Shown: positions 42,725 through 51,602 of the stretch, in pieces | Layout of the letters: each line of letters starts with the position of its first letter | How positions within the stretch are numbered: position 1 is the stretch's first letter | NCBI RefSeq assembly: GCF_010730745.1 | Contig: NZ_AP022615.1 | Location: forward strand, 2,046,001-2,110,000 | Length of the DNA stretch: 64,000 nucleotides | Direction: 5' to 3' | Source of the DNA: Mycobacterium heidelbergense | GTDB lineage: Bacteria; Actinomycetota; Actinomycetes; Mycobacteriales; Mycobacteriaceae | Notes under the pieces: generated by a model | Database searches by the model: none | What the model was told of the DNA's origin: nothing | What the model saw: the letters and a program-made list of their open reading frames with translations, nothing else | Translations under genes and position numbers: made by a program

Positions 42725-45235
42725 TCATTGAGGTCGTACCGCCACGCGCGCAGCGACCTGGTCCCGGACTTGGCTGTAGACGTCGACGTTGATAGTCGGG
42801 GCTACCCACAGTGAGACTGCTACCGCGAAGTCCACAGCGCGTCCACCAAGTCCGCCAGCTTGTTCATAGCACTTAACCCGAATGTTCATATCGCTTCCTT
42901 GCCCGGAAGCGAACGTCTTTTCCAGTTCCCATGTTTGGTGCTGTACGGTTGTTGCGCCGCGAGTGGTTACGGCCGATGGATGGCCGGCTGGCGCACCAAG
43001 CGTTGGGATGGCACCGCCCGGCGTTACGAAAGATAAACTTGCGCAACGGTACTGGCGGCTGCGCCAGTTGACTGGCGTAAGCCAGGCAAGGGTTGCATCG
43101 ATCTGTTTTGTCTCGCGAACGTTAAGTCCGTCAGGCAACGGAAACAACAGCTCTTGCTCTTCTGCTGCCCCAATTGAGCCAAGGTAGAGGACTACTGCCT
43201 CGTTAGTGGCACATCCGTCCGCATAGTCCCGTGATACGACGCCATTTCCGATGGCGATCTCCGGGAACAAGGGATCGTAGGCTAGATCGGGCGGCCACGC
43301 AGTGCCATGAACCAATAGTGCCTTTATCGCAGCCGCTCGCTGACGGCGAGTTGGGAAGGTTCCCGCCGCAATTTCATCGACGAGATCATGGAGGCGTGCA
43401 GCCTGCCGCGATACCAATGCTGCGGCGAAACTTGTTCCTGTTACATGAGTTTCATTGCGGCCCGCAGGGGTCGCCACCTTAAGCCCGGGGCCAAGAGGCG
43501 AGAGACCGCGTAACGTGATCACTTCCTGAGCGATTGCACCGTCGACATAAAACGCTCGACCACCATGGGTCATTACGTCCGGCTTGATGCTGCGGCGATA
43601 TCCACTTCCCGTCGCGGTCACGGGGCTGATACTCGGACATCCGTCCGTCGGGTCGACGAGGTAACCCTGCGCAACTGCTTCAGAACCGTCGTCGTGAGTA
43701 GCGCCCACGGTGATTGCATTGACAGATTCCGCCGGAGCAAGCATCCGCCGTTCATTCTGTCGACGATCGATGGCTTCCAGCAGTATCTGACGTCGATCAG
43801 TTCCCACCGCCCCCGTGAGATCCGTTGACAACAAAGGACTTAGCGACAGCTTTCCGTAATTTCCTACGGAAATTACGACGAGAACACCGTATTCGTAGCT
43901 CAGCCAGTCGATCGCACGCGCCCAGGAAGACAGGATGGTCTCAAACGGCACCGCGGGGTCACCCACTGAGATGTTGACAATAGTAACGGTGGGTGCCGCT
44001 GCGGGGCCGCCTGGGCCGTCCTCGAACAGCTCCCGGAATACCCGCCACATGAGATCTGGTACCAGCTCGCTGGATGGCAATTCCTCTGTCCGATCGGCTG
44101 TCTCGTCCGACGGAACCAGCACGGGGCGAACCAACACAGGCCGAGCCGCCGGCACTTGATTCGAACCACGGTCACCCCACACAGCGATCGAAGCTGTCCA
44201 AGTTCCATGTCGGCGTTCGCTGACCGTCGCCAACTGGGTGAGATCGTCTGGGTCATAGACGTTTACCCGATCACGTAGCAGGATATGATTCGCCATGGGC
44301 ACGCCGTCAAGAAGGCAAAGAACGGGGTCGCCGCCGGGCAGCGGGTCGTCGATCTCCGCAGAGATCTCAACGGAGGGTCCGACTATCGGCAACGACTGCC
44401 CCGTGATTCGCAGGTACATCACATTGGCGGAACGGACTAGGCGGACACCATCAAAGTTGCCCGCTGCGAGTTCGCGCAATAGCGCAGTCGGAACCTCGCA
44501 CTTGAGCCCATGAAATCCAATCTGATCGATGACCGCCACCGTGGCGACTCGCCCACCCGCCTGCTCGACCAGAGCCGCAACCTCCCGCTGGCTCTTGTCG
44601 CGTGCAGCGGGACCGCGACGGTACCAAAGCTCGACCTCGATTGAGTGGAGGCGATCGTCGATTCGGCCTTCGAAATACTCGTCCCAATCTATCGTTTGCA
44701 ACCGGTCTTGCGGACCCCACGGCCGAACATCCTTGAGGTGGGCGAACAAGTCTCGTAATGGCGAGTACCCCCGCGGCAGTTCTCGACTGTCTCTCCATGC
44801 GCGCCACAATGACAAAAGGTTGTCGAACGCCGACTGATTCATGCACACCGCGTGAAGACATGATCCGATGAACGGATTGCGGGGCTTGTCGCTCGTGAGC
44901 CGGACATCGTCGGTCGGCAGTACAGCATCTTCGGCTTCAATCAACACTTCGATGCCGAGCTTCTCGGCAACGTTTGCGAGGTCGATCTGTTCGTCGAGCG
45001 CCTCGAAAACGAGGATCAGCTGCGGATCAGCGGCCTGGATGGAATCCGAGATACGCACCTGGTCGCCAATTGCAACCATCGCAGCGTCAAACTGTGCGTC
45101 GATGCGCCGATTGCGGGCTTCCGGATCGGTGAATTGAGCTCGGCTCCCGCCTCCACGGCGGGCTGGTATAGCGCGGGGTGGTGCAGCGCGCCCCAAGATC
45201 ACTGGTCTGGTCGAGGCGCGTTCTTCAGGCGGCAT
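42725..45235 (-). CDS. ietS: IetS-like subtilisin (S8) serine protease
   Basis: 836 residues. The C-terminal two thirds contain a subtilisin-type catalytic triad: aspartate 310 (LCLLDGVP), histidine 343 (RRHGTWTASIAVWG) and serine 602 (HVTGTSFAAALVSR), plus the oxyanion asparagine 459 (VVISVGNYG). The first 300 residues have no family I recognise and may sense a trigger. The gene overlaps ietA by one base (TAATG), so both are made together. Family knowledge: the AAA ATPase/S8 protease pair IetAS was first described as a plasmid-stability pair and later as anti-phage. Protease substrate unknown. Confidence 0.85.
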   Translation of the reverse strand: MPPEERASTRPVILGRAAPPRAIPARRGGGSRAQFTDPEARNRRIDAQFDAAMVAIGDQVRISDSIQAADPQLILVFEALDEQIDLANVAEKLGIEVLIEAEDAVLPTDDVRLTSDKPRNPFIGSCLHAVCMNQSAFDNLLSLWRAWRDSRELPRGYSPLRDLFAHLKDVRPWGPQDRLQTIDWDEYFEGRIDDRLHSIEVELWYRRGPAARDKSQREVAALVEQAGGRVATVAVIDQIGFHGLKCEVPTALLRELAAGNFDGVRLVRSANVMYLRITGQSLPIVGPSVEISAEIDDPLPGGDPVLCLLDGVPMANHILLRDRVNVYDPDDLTQLATVSERRHGTWTASIAVWGDRGSNQVPAARPVLVRPVLVPSDETADRTEELPSSELVPDLMWRVFRELFEDGPGGPAAAPTVTIVNISVGDPAVPFETILSSWARAIDWLSYEYGVLVVISVGNYGKLSLSPLLSTDLTGAVGTDRRQILLEAIDRRQNERRMLAPAESVNAITVGATHDDGSEAVAQGYLVDPTDGCPSISPVTATGSGYRRSIKPDVMTHGGRAFYVDGAIAQEVITLRGLSPLGPGLKVATPAGRNETHVTGTSFAAALVSRQAARLHDLVDEIAAGTFPTRRQRAAAIKALLVHGTAWPPDLAYDPLFPEIAIGNGVVSRDYADGCATNEAVVLYLGSIGAAEEQELLFPLPDGLNVRETKQIDATLAWLTPVNWRSRQYRCASLSFVTPGGAIPTLGAPAGHPSAVTTRGATTVQHQTWELEKTFASGQGSDMNIRVKCYEQAGGLGGRAVDFAVAVSLWVAPTINVDVYSQVRDQVAARVAVRPQ

Positions 45236-46212
45236 TACCCGTCGTCACCGTCGGCTCGCGCGGCCCATTGTTTAAGAACCTGCTGGGTAACCGCCGTGTC
45301 GTCTGGCTCAGGACCCGACAGGATCGAACGTCGCTGAACATCGAGTGCGAACTCTTCGAGCTCAGCGAAGCTGACCCGACCAAGCCGGTCCGCGATGGTT
45401 CGCTGCGTCAGACCCAGGCGGATTCCGGTCTTAGCAGACCAAGCTTGTAGCCATTCAACCTTCCCCGCCCGAGTTGGTTGAGGAAGGTTGAGCCTCAGTT
45501 GCATCCGGCGCCAAACCGCTCGGTCCAAGAGCTCGGCGTGGTTGGTTGCCGCTATCACCACCACGTGGCTAGGTAGGCGATCAACCTGCAATAGCAAAGA
45601 ACTGACCACGCGCTTGATCTCGCCCGTTTCGTGCGTGTCGCCGCGTTCTTTCGCGACCACATCGAATTCATCGAAGAACAAGACGCACGGACGGACGCGT
45701 ACGGCGTCGAAGAGTGCTTCCATCCGCGACGCAGTTTCGCCCAGAAAGCTCCCGATCAGACCCTCGTAGCGAACGCTGAGCAGCGGCACAGCGAGTTCGG
45801 TGGCAACCGCTTCCGCCAAGGACGTCTTGCCACCACCGGGAGGGCCCACGAGTAAGACGCGGTGCCGAGGTTCAACCCCATGGCTGCGCAAGAGATCGCG
45901 TCGATAGTGTTCCTCGGTTAGCTGTCCGACGGCGTGACGCACCTCGGATGGTAGGACCAAGTCCGATACACGGCGCTCCGGCTCTTGCTCGTAGAACAAG
46001 CCTCTGGTCGCCTCGCTGCGGCTCAGCGCCGTCACACTCGATGAAGACTGAGGCCGTTTTCGGCGCAGCGCCTCTGTGAGCTGCGAAGCAAGGACATTGT
46101 GCCGCTTATTTTCCTCCTCGGCGATCAATGCCTCAGCCGCACGCCTGAACGCGAGATCGTCACCACCTGCACCCGATTGGACGAGTGCTAGGAGCAGGTC
46201 TGCACGTGCCAT
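45235..46212 (-). CDS. ietA: IetA-like AAA+ ATPase
   Basis: 325 residues with an N-terminal helical part and one AAA+ module: Walker A GPPGGGKTS (about residue 128), Walker B VLFFDEFDV, sensor-1 VVIAATNHAELLDRAVWRRM with arginine finger and sensor-2 region. It is the ATPase partner of the S8 protease; such pairs likely remodel or present substrates to the protease. ATG at 46212, with AGGAG about eight bases upstream. It is first in the two-gene operon. Similar AAA+ proteins occur in the FtsH/spastin-like branch. Confidence 0.87.
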   Translation of the reverse strand: MARADLLLALVQSGAGGDDLAFRRAAEALIAEEENKRHNVLASQLTEALRRKRPQSSSSVTALSRSEATRGLFYEQEPERRVSDLVLPSEVRHAVGQLTEEHYRRDLLRSHGVEPRHRVLLVGPPGGGKTSLAEAVATELAVPLLSVRYEGLIGSFLGETASRMEALFDAVRVRPCVLFFDEFDVVAKERGDTHETGEIKRVVSSLLLQVDRLPSHVVVIAATNHAELLDRAVWRRMQLRLNLPQPTRAGKVEWLQAWSAKTGIRLGLTQRTIADRLGRVSFAELEEFALDVQRRSILSGPEPDDTAVTQQVLKQWAARADGDDG

Positions 46213-46321
46213 GGCCCTTGTTCTCCTAAACCCGCGCGGCAGTCACCGTGCCGATATCCTACCGAGTGCCCGGGCGTTGGTCCGCAAACCCGCCGACCAG
46301 TTGCGCAAGCCAACTCGTTCG

Positions 46322-46556
46322 TCACAACGGAATCTCTGGCTGTCTAAACGCGAGGTCGCAGTCGTGGATGAGACGACCGACGATCTGACGGCTGACGCCG
46401 ACCGACTCCGCTACGTCTCGCAGCGACAACCCGCTGCCGCCCATGGAACTCGATCAGCCGTTCGCGGGGGAGCGCTTCCTTGGCCGCCGCGTATGCCCGA
46501 TTGTCGGGAGTCAGCACCAGGTTGTCCCGGTGCGGGATCCCGCCGGGGTCCGGCGT
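46322..46556 (-). pseudogene. Frameshifted small HTH protein
   Basis: Two pieces in different frames fit one protein: GIPHRDNLVLTPDNRAYAAA plus KEALPRERLIEFH, and after a one-base shift MGGSGLSLRDVAESVGVSRQ then IVGRLIHDCDLAFRQPEIPL. The second piece has a clear helix-turn-helix and could be translated alone (ATG at 46444, 40 residues). Its place between the IetAS and CBASS operons suggests the scar of a regulator. The rest of the gap from 46213 to 46692 shows nothing. Confidence 0.4.
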
Positions 46557-46692
46557 GGATCTCTAACAGCGACGCGCGCCTACAGATTCTCAAGATCCGT
46601 GTTATTTCGTGACATTCTGACCTCGGCTTCCACCCGCGCGCCCGCACGGCATTGGCGACAACCACAACAAGCCCCCACCACCGCGGCACCCA

Positions 46693-47595
46693 TCAATCGG
46701 CGAGGCCGCGGCGCCGCGCTTCCTCCACCCGGGCCTGAGCGGAGCTGCGCATGGCTGCCTCGTTCTTCGTATGGAAGACGCTGTCAAGCCAGTCAGGGAT
46801 ATACGGGTTGTTCTGGCGGAATTGCAGGATTTTGTCCTGAATTTCTCGCACGTCCTGTTCGGTCGGGGTGTCGTTTCCGCTCGTGCCTTGCTCCCAAAGG
46901 TCAGTGATCTTCCGCTCGGCGGAGGCTTTGGAACGGGCGGTGTCGAAGTTGGCCACACTCTGCTCGACGATCTCTTTGGTGGGTGCCAGGAACGGGACGC
47001 CTACAGCGAGCAGGAAGTCCGTCACCGGAAGTCTCAATATGGCGACCTGGACGCCGATCAACGTCAGTGCGAGGACCCCAAACGCACCGATTAGCATCCA
47101 CGCCCAAAGGAAGTGCATCGAGGCGCCCCAGCCGAGGTTTGACGATTGGCAGATCAGGAGATCGAAGGGGCGGTGGGTGCCTTCAGTCGATACATACCAG
47201 TTCTGGTCGCGCCCTCCCCTGTAACGGTTGGCGGCTCGGTTGACGTCATGTGCGTTCGGCTGGTCGGCCTGGTGTCTGTTCCAACGGATCTGGAAGACCG
47301 CCGTATCAAACTTCTCCTGGATGGCCGCGGCCCGATAGCGCCAGGTTTTCTCTAGACTGCTGGCGGCAAAGGCGACCAGCAGGAGCACGGCACCGCCAAC
47401 GCCGCCGATCAGAGACCGGGCTGACGGCAGCGCGACTGCGCATGCTGCGCTGGTGCCGGCGAGCACGAATACGACGATGACCCGGATTGCAAACACAGCT
47501 TTGGCATCTGAATAAGTCCGCGCTTGGGCTGCAACGTGCCGTCGCATATCAACAGTGTTCTGTGCCTCGAATACCGAAGGCGTCGTCATGGACAT
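46693..47595 (-). CDS. S-4TM-type CBASS membrane effector
   Basis: 300 residues with four predicted membrane helices: two around residues 36-78 (FAIRVIVVFVLAGTSAACAV; IGGVGGAVLLLVAFAASS) and two around 160-205 (FLWAWMLIGAFGVLALTLIG; LPVTDFLLAVGVPFLAP), with long cytoplasmic helical parts. This matches the S-4TM pore-forming effectors found beside CD-NTases. It should be opened by the cyclic nucleotide and lyse or depolarise the cell. It is the last gene of the CBASS operon, 81 bases after the CD-NTase; the ATG at 47595 has AGGAA upstream. Confidence 0.75.
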   Translation of the reverse strand: MSMTTPSVFEAQNTVDMRRHVAAQARTYSDAKAVFAIRVIVVFVLAGTSAACAVALPSARSLIGGVGGAVLLLVAFAASSLEKTWRYRAAAIQEKFDTAVFQIRWNRHQADQPNAHDVNRAANRYRGGRDQNWYVSTEGTHRPFDLLICQSSNLGWGASMHFLWAWMLIGAFGVLALTLIGVQVAILRLPVTDFLLAVGVPFLAPTKEIVEQSVANFDTARSKASAERKITDLWEQGTSGNDTPTEQDVREIQDKILQFRQNNPYIPDWLDSVFHTKNEAAMRSSAQARVEEARRRGLAD

Positions 47596-47676
47596 GATTT
47601 CCTGGTATCCCTCGGCAGCAAGTGGACGGGGCGATCGAAGATCAGCCGGGTGGCCGGCGATTGCGGCCTGCGTCGC

Positions 47677-48531
47677 TCAAGGGCGTGGCATGCGGTCACC
47701 GAACAGCTCCCGCCATTTGTCCACGGCTGCGCGTTCCTTACCGTGCGCCTCCAGCAGGATGGCTTCCTCCGCTGCCGCCAGCCAGCCACGGATGTTGGTT
47801 TGCTGCTGGCTGCGCTGCCAAGAGTTGCTTCCGGCATTCACGTCGGGACCAAGGCCGGCCGGGTCGGGCCAGTCGGCAGTGATTTGGTCGGCCATTGAAG
47901 CGAGCAGAAACCGCACCTCGTCCTTGAAGGCGCCGACTGGACTTTCGACGAGTTCGAGCGCCATAACCTCGATGAGGAACGACGGCTGGATCGGCTCACC
48001 TGCCTGCCGGTTCATTCCCTTAAGCATCTTGACCAGCGGGACGAACTTGCCGTCGCATTTCGTGTTCTTCTCGGTAACCATGCGCGCATGCTCGTTGGGG
48101 TTGGTGTTCATCCAATGCAGACCATTCGGGATCTTGTATCCGTCGTCGGTGGCGAAGGCTGGGGCGATTTCGTAGGACGCGACCTCCTCGCCGCTGTAGT
48201 AGATGGTGACGACCGTGTCGTCGGCGGCAATGTCGGACCACTTTTGCTCGATGACCTCTCTGAGGGCGGTCACGGCGGCGGTCCCTGTGCCATTAGCCAA
48301 GTGCCCTTGGGGTCCGTCGGGGTCAATGACGATGAAAATGTCGATGTCCTTGAGTTTCTTGGTCTTTGTGTGGCGGTCGTAGCTACCGGTGAGGAAGTCC
48401 TCGTTGAGCGACCAATACTCCCGAATATGGTCACGGATCCGGTGGTGTCGGCTCACCGCGAGGTTACGTTCGGTTGTGGTGATCTCCAGGTTTGTCTTCA
48501 GGCCACCGAAGGCATCGTCGACGTAGGTCAT
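47677..48531 (-). CDS. CD-NTase (CBASS cyclase)
   Basis: 284 residues of the cGAS/DncV-like nucleotidyltransferase family. The catalytic GS motif is at 49-50 (FLTGSYDRHTK) and the metal-binding DxD at 62-64 (KLKDIDIFIVID); the helical C-terminal domain follows. It makes a cyclic oligonucleotide on activation by its HORMA protein. The ATG at 48531 is chosen because TGAGGA precedes it and the frame's earlier ATG at 48633 lies inside the HORMA gene. Subtype (CdnC or CdnD) cannot be told by eye. It lies ten bases after the HORMA stop. Confidence 0.87.
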   Translation of the reverse strand: MTYVDDAFGGLKTNLEITTTERNLAVSRHHRIRDHIREYWSLNEDFLTGSYDRHTKTKKLKDIDIFIVIDPDGPQGHLANGTGTAAVTALREVIEQKWSDIAADDTVVTIYYSGEEVASYEIAPAFATDDGYKIPNGLHWMNTNPNEHARMVTEKNTKCDGKFVPLVKMLKGMNRQAGEPIQPSFLIEVMALELVESPVGAFKDEVRFLLASMADQITADWPDPAGLGPDVNAGSNSWQRSQQQTNIRGWLAAAEEAILLEAHGKERAAVDKWRELFGDRMPRP

Positions 48532-48541
48532 TTTCTGATCC

Positions 48542-49051
48542 TCAGATGGTGTGGACACGGGCAGTAGCGATGGCATCAGGCGCGCCAGCGAGAGTGCCGA
48601 TGCTTCGGGTTCGAAGACCGCTGGTAGATGCACGTGTGCCGTCTGTCCAACCCGGCTGCTCGGACGGAGTCCAGCGGTAGGAGCAGAACAACCTGAAAGT
48701 GGTCCCTAGTGGGACGCTCTGGATCTTTGCGAGGTACGTCAGCAAGGAGGCGTTGTCAGCGGTGAACTTGCGGTCGCCGATGCCGCCCGCGGTGTACGTC
48801 ACGACGAATTCGAACACGGGCGCGACGGTGCCGTCGGGTCTCACGCACTCCACTGCAACTTGCTCGAGGCTTCCCTCCTCGATCCATCGAGTGATGGCGT
48901 TGGCGTTCAACTGCCAGCGCTGGAAATGGCGGGCCGTGTCGATACCGAGCGTGACCAGGATGTCACTGATCGAGGCCATGATCGTGTCGGAAAGGTGCGT
49001 GGCGGTGTGCGTCCGCGTGTAAGAGTAGGTCGCCGTATTGGTCGTGGTCAC
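48542..49051 (-). CDS. Bacterial HORMA protein (Cap7-like)
   Basis: 169 residues with the start ATYSYTRTHTATHLSDTI, the N-terminal signature of the bacterial HORMA family associated with type III CBASS, and a hydrophobic beta-rich C-terminal half (TFRLFCSYRWTPSEQPGW). HORMA proteins wrap around a closure peptide, often from a phage protein, and activate the CD-NTase. The GTG at 49051 shares four bases with the stop of the preceding gene (GTGA), so it is translationally coupled. Confidence 0.8.
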   Translation of the reverse strand: MTTTNTATYSYTRTHTATHLSDTIMASISDILVTLGIDTARHFQRWQLNANAITRWIEEGSLEQVAVECVRPDGTVAPVFEFVVTYTAGGIGDRKFTADNASLLTYLAKIQSVPLGTTFRLFCSYRWTPSEQPGWTDGTRASTSGLRTRSIGTLAGAPDAIATARVHTI

Positions 49052-49545
49052 TGGGCACCTCCGAGCCGGCGAAGCGCCGACTCGTTGATCCTCAGAGGAA
49101 CTCCCGTCGTGGCGGCGGCCTGCTGCTTCGCCCCAGGACCGGTTGGCGGGCCTACTTTGAGATGGTCTGCGTCCTTGACCGCGCCGGTGACGACGCCTAG
49201 GAGGTGGCCTGGCGGCTGGATGTACAGCGCCCAGGTGTTGGGCGCAGACGCACCGCCTGGAACTGGCGCCAGGTTCTCCTCGATCGTGAAGGCCTCGTCA
49301 CCTCCGATGATGTAGATCTCGAGGCGCAGGTCACCTGCAACCAGGATGAATGGCGTTTCGGCGGCGGCTCCGGAGGCCGCGATCGTCGGGGCGAGACCAT
49401 CCAGTGGAAGGAGCGCGGTCGCGACAGAACCCGCCGGGACGTCACTGCTTCGTTCGAGCGTGTCGACTAGCAGGTCCTTCACGACGGCCCACGCGTCGGC
49501 GGCAGAACGGACCGGCGTCCCAGCGATGGCTCTAGTCCGCTGCAC
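49048..49545 (-). CDS. Second CBASS ancillary protein (possible HORMA2/Cap8)
   Basis: About 165 residues from a GTG at 49545, which overlaps the end of the TRIP13 gene by 14 bases. It contains the segments AWAVVKDLLVDTLERSSD, TPFILVAGDLRLEIYIIGGD and TIEENLAPVP; the middle is beta-rich. I do not see a clear named domain. Its position between Cap6 and Cap7 matches the second HORMA-like protein of two-HORMA type III systems, but it could also be an adaptor or a closure-peptide carrier. No start codon better than GTG 49545 is present. Confidence 0.55.
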   Translation of the reverse strand: MQRTRAIAGTPVRSAADAWAVVKDLLVDTLERSSDVPAGSVATALLPLDGLAPTIAASGAAAETPFILVAGDLRLEIYIIGGDEAFTIEENLAPVPGGASAPNTWALYIQPPGHLLGVVTGAVKDADHLKVGPPTGPGAKQQAAATTGVPLRINESALRRLGGAQ

Positions 49546-50443
49546 GATCCACCGCCCATGACTTCGCCGGCTGCACCAGCCATAGAGATGAGGCCTGCTC
49601 GAGGTCGTTAACCGTGAGGCATCCGGGATCGAGGGTGGTCTCGACGCGGCGCTGCATGGCCTCGGTGACGAGCTTGCGGATGCGGCGGCCATCCATACCT
49701 GCCAACTTCGGGGCCACCCGCGCTAGTGCTGGGGCAGCCGCAACCTTCAGCAGAGCCGGGTAGGCGGTGGCGAACCCGGTAAGCGTCTCCTTGAGGATCT
49801 GGGTGATCGCAGCCTCGTCGGGCAGCGGCACCATGACGGTCACATCGGCGCGCGACATGAGGGCATCGTCGAGCGCCTCGGTGAAGTTGCTTGTCGCTAC
49901 GACGAAGATGTGCGGCGCAGTGGTGGTCATCTCGTCGAGCGCGGTCAGGACGGCGTCGGTCGCACGGTGAACGTCGGCGGGGTTAGCAGCCAATGACGCG
50001 GACCCACGCGCGACCGCCATGCTCTCGACCTCATCGAGCAGAACCACGGTCGGTATCCCGTCGTCGGCCATGAGCGGCACGTGCTCGGCGAGGAGTCGGT
50101 GCACCCTCTGCTGACTTTGGCCGTGTTCGCCGCTCATAAGGCCATGTGGATTGATCTCGATGAGCCGAGCCTTGCCATCGATGGTCTCGGCGACCTTGGA
50201 GGCAAGACCGCGGGCAAGTGTGGACTTACCGGTCCCCGGCGGGCCCGTCAGAAGGGCGAGCCCATGCAGCGCTGTGACATGGAACGGCAGTTTCGAGCGA
50301 ACGGTCAGTGCGAGGAGGGCCGAGCGCAGCAGGCGGTCCTTGACATCGCCCGCGGTGACGATGACATCCCACAACGGGTCGTACCGCTCGTGGGGCACCA
50401 CGACGTTGGCGGTCACGCAGTCTGCGACATCAGCAGTCGACAC
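49532..50443 (-). CDS. TRIP13-like AAA+ ATPase (Cap6)
   Basis: 303 residues, Pch2/TRIP13-type AAA+: Walker A GPPGTGKST (about residue 67), Walker B VVLLDEVES, sensor-1 IFVVATSNFTEALDDALMSRAD and the sensor-2/arginine region GMDGRRIRKLVTEAMQRR. It opens closed HORMA and so turns signalling off. The GTG at 50443 has GGAGG four bases upstream and is the first gene of the CBASS operon. The upstream region is shared with the divergent CapH gene. Confidence 0.87.
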   Translation of the reverse strand: MSTADVADCVTANVVVPHERYDPLWDVIVTAGDVKDRLLRSALLALTVRSKLPFHVTALHGLALLTGPPGTGKSTLARGLASKVAETIDGKARLIEINPHGLMSGEHGQSQQRVHRLLAEHVPLMADDGIPTVVLLDEVESMAVARGSASLAANPADVHRATDAVLTALDEMTTTAPHIFVVATSNFTEALDDALMSRADVTVMVPLPDEAAITQILKETLTGFATAYPALLKVAAAPALARVAPKLAGMDGRRIRKLVTEAMQRRVETTLDPGCLTVNDLEQASSLWLVQPAKSWAVDRAAD

Positions 50444-50649
50444 AAGTCCTCCTAGATCCGGGCTGACCGACTACCAGTGTATTGTGTTGCAAACACGCCG
50501 AAGGATGTCAGTGTAGCTGTCATAGTAGCGGCCTGAGAGTCCGGTGGTCAATCTCAGTCGATAGTCCGGCGTGTCAAGTTTGCGTCACAAACGCTCCGGC
50601 GGTTATGCTCTGGGCAGTCGCAGATGCCATTCTGGCCCGGGGAGGCGTT
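50444..50649. promoter_or_regulatory. Divergent CBASS/CapH promoter region
   Basis: The 206 bases between the CBASS operon and capH contain two short inverted repeats that could be CapH operators: GTGTTGCAAACAC at 50484-50496 and GTTTG-CGTCA-CAAAC at 50578-50592. The first is near the expected CBASS promoter, the second about 60 bases before capH. Both share the TTTGC/GCAAA half-site theme. No -10/-35 assignment is certain. Confidence 0.45.
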
Positions 50650-51018
50650 GTGGACTGGGCCGAAGACGTGGTCGATGAGATTTACATCGACGTCGGATCA
50701 AGAATCCGGTCTGCACGGATAAAGCAGGCATGGAACCAGGCAGAGCTGGGCCGCAACGTCGGTCTAACACGCTCATCCATTGCGAACATCGAGGCTGGCC
50801 GACAAAGGGTGTTGGTTCACTCCCTTCTCCGCATCGCCGATTCGTTGAACGTCGCCGTGGAATCACTCCTCCCCGGTACCGATCAATTACATCAGCTCAC
50901 AGATAGGCCGCGATCCGCGCCAGATCTGACAGGACAGACTGACGCGGCTCGGGATTTCGTGACTTCTGCTCTTCGTCGCACGAGAGAGGGAATACATGGC
51001 TCAGCTGAGACGACATGA
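50650..51018 (+). CDS. capH: CapH-like Xre repressor
   Basis: 122 residues with an Xre/Cro HTH: VGSRIRSARIKQAWNQAELG and NVGLTRSSIANIEAGRQRVL (about residues 16-60), and a C-terminal tail DARDFVTSALRRTREGIHG that may contact the peptidase. The GTG at 50650 is chosen for GGGGAGG four bases before it. Its 3' end overlaps the metallopeptidase gene by 23 bases. Family knowledge: CapH represses CBASS and is cleaved by CapP upon DNA damage. The position divergent to the operon supports this role. Confidence 0.8.
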   Translation: MDWAEDVVDEIYIDVGSRIRSARIKQAWNQAELGRNVGLTRSSIANIEAGRQRVLVHSLLRIADSLNVAVESLLPGTDQLHQLTDRPRSAPDLTGQTDAARDFVTSALRRTREGIHGSAETT

Positions 51019-51532
51019 AATCGAGCGAGACGCGGCCAAATTACTAGAGCGACATAATTTCAGATCCGCACCCATACCGGTGGAGCTGCTCGCCCAGAAC
51101 GAAGGGATAGAGGTCGTTAGAGTGGCGGCAGACTGGAATGAGTCAGGCTTTTTGTTGCGCGAGGAAGGCCGCCCCCCAATCATCGGTATCAATCGCAAGA
51201 CCTCACCAAAGCGCCAACGGTTCACTATTGCGCACGAACTTGGCCACTGGCGACTCCACGAAGGCAAACCACTCATCGTCGATCAATCAGTAATGGTAAA
51301 CAAGCGCAACGACGTTTCAAGTCAGGCTTCGGATTTGCAGGAGATTCAGGCCAATCAGTTTGCAGCAGCGCTGCTCATGCCCGAAAGTTTAGTTCGAGTA
51401 CGCGCGAACCATTCAGCAATAGAGGGGTTTCGATCGCGAGACGAGTTAATCTCAAGACTGTCGAGCGAATTCGACGTGAGTACTGACGCAATGAGCTGGC
51501 GGCTCGTCAACTTGGGAATATTGTCGTCTTGA
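50996..51532 (+). CDS. capP: CapP-like ImmA/IrrE metallopeptidase
   Basis: 178 residues of the ImmA/IrrE (COG2856) zinc peptidase family. The HEXXH site is HELGH at 80-84 and a third ligand is likely the glutamate in EIQANQFAAALLMP (about 115). It starts with ATG at 50996 inside capH. Family knowledge: ssDNA-stimulated CapP cleaves CapH and so induces CBASS. The gene is visibly more AT-rich than the surrounding chromosome, a sign of transfer. The 450 bases after it hold only fragments. Confidence 0.83.
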   Translation: MAQLRRHEIERDAAKLLERHNFRSAPIPVELLAQNEGIEVVRVAADWNESGFLLREEGRPPIIGINRKTSPKRQRFTIAHELGHWRLHEGKPLIVDQSVMVNKRNDVSSQASDLQEIQANQFAAALLMPESLVRVRANHSAIEGFRSRDELISRLSSEFDVSTDAMSWRLVNLGILSS

Positions 51533-51602
51533 GCGTCTGTTTTTGAATACAGCTCGGAAGTCGGCGTGTTAGCGCACACGGCGGCATCGTTATGGCAACT
51601 CA

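Noticed and set aside
49546..49692. Longer start for the gene at 49048
   Set aside because: The extra codons lie in the TRIP13 coding region in another frame and look like shadow sequence; the GTG at 49545 fits operon overlap.
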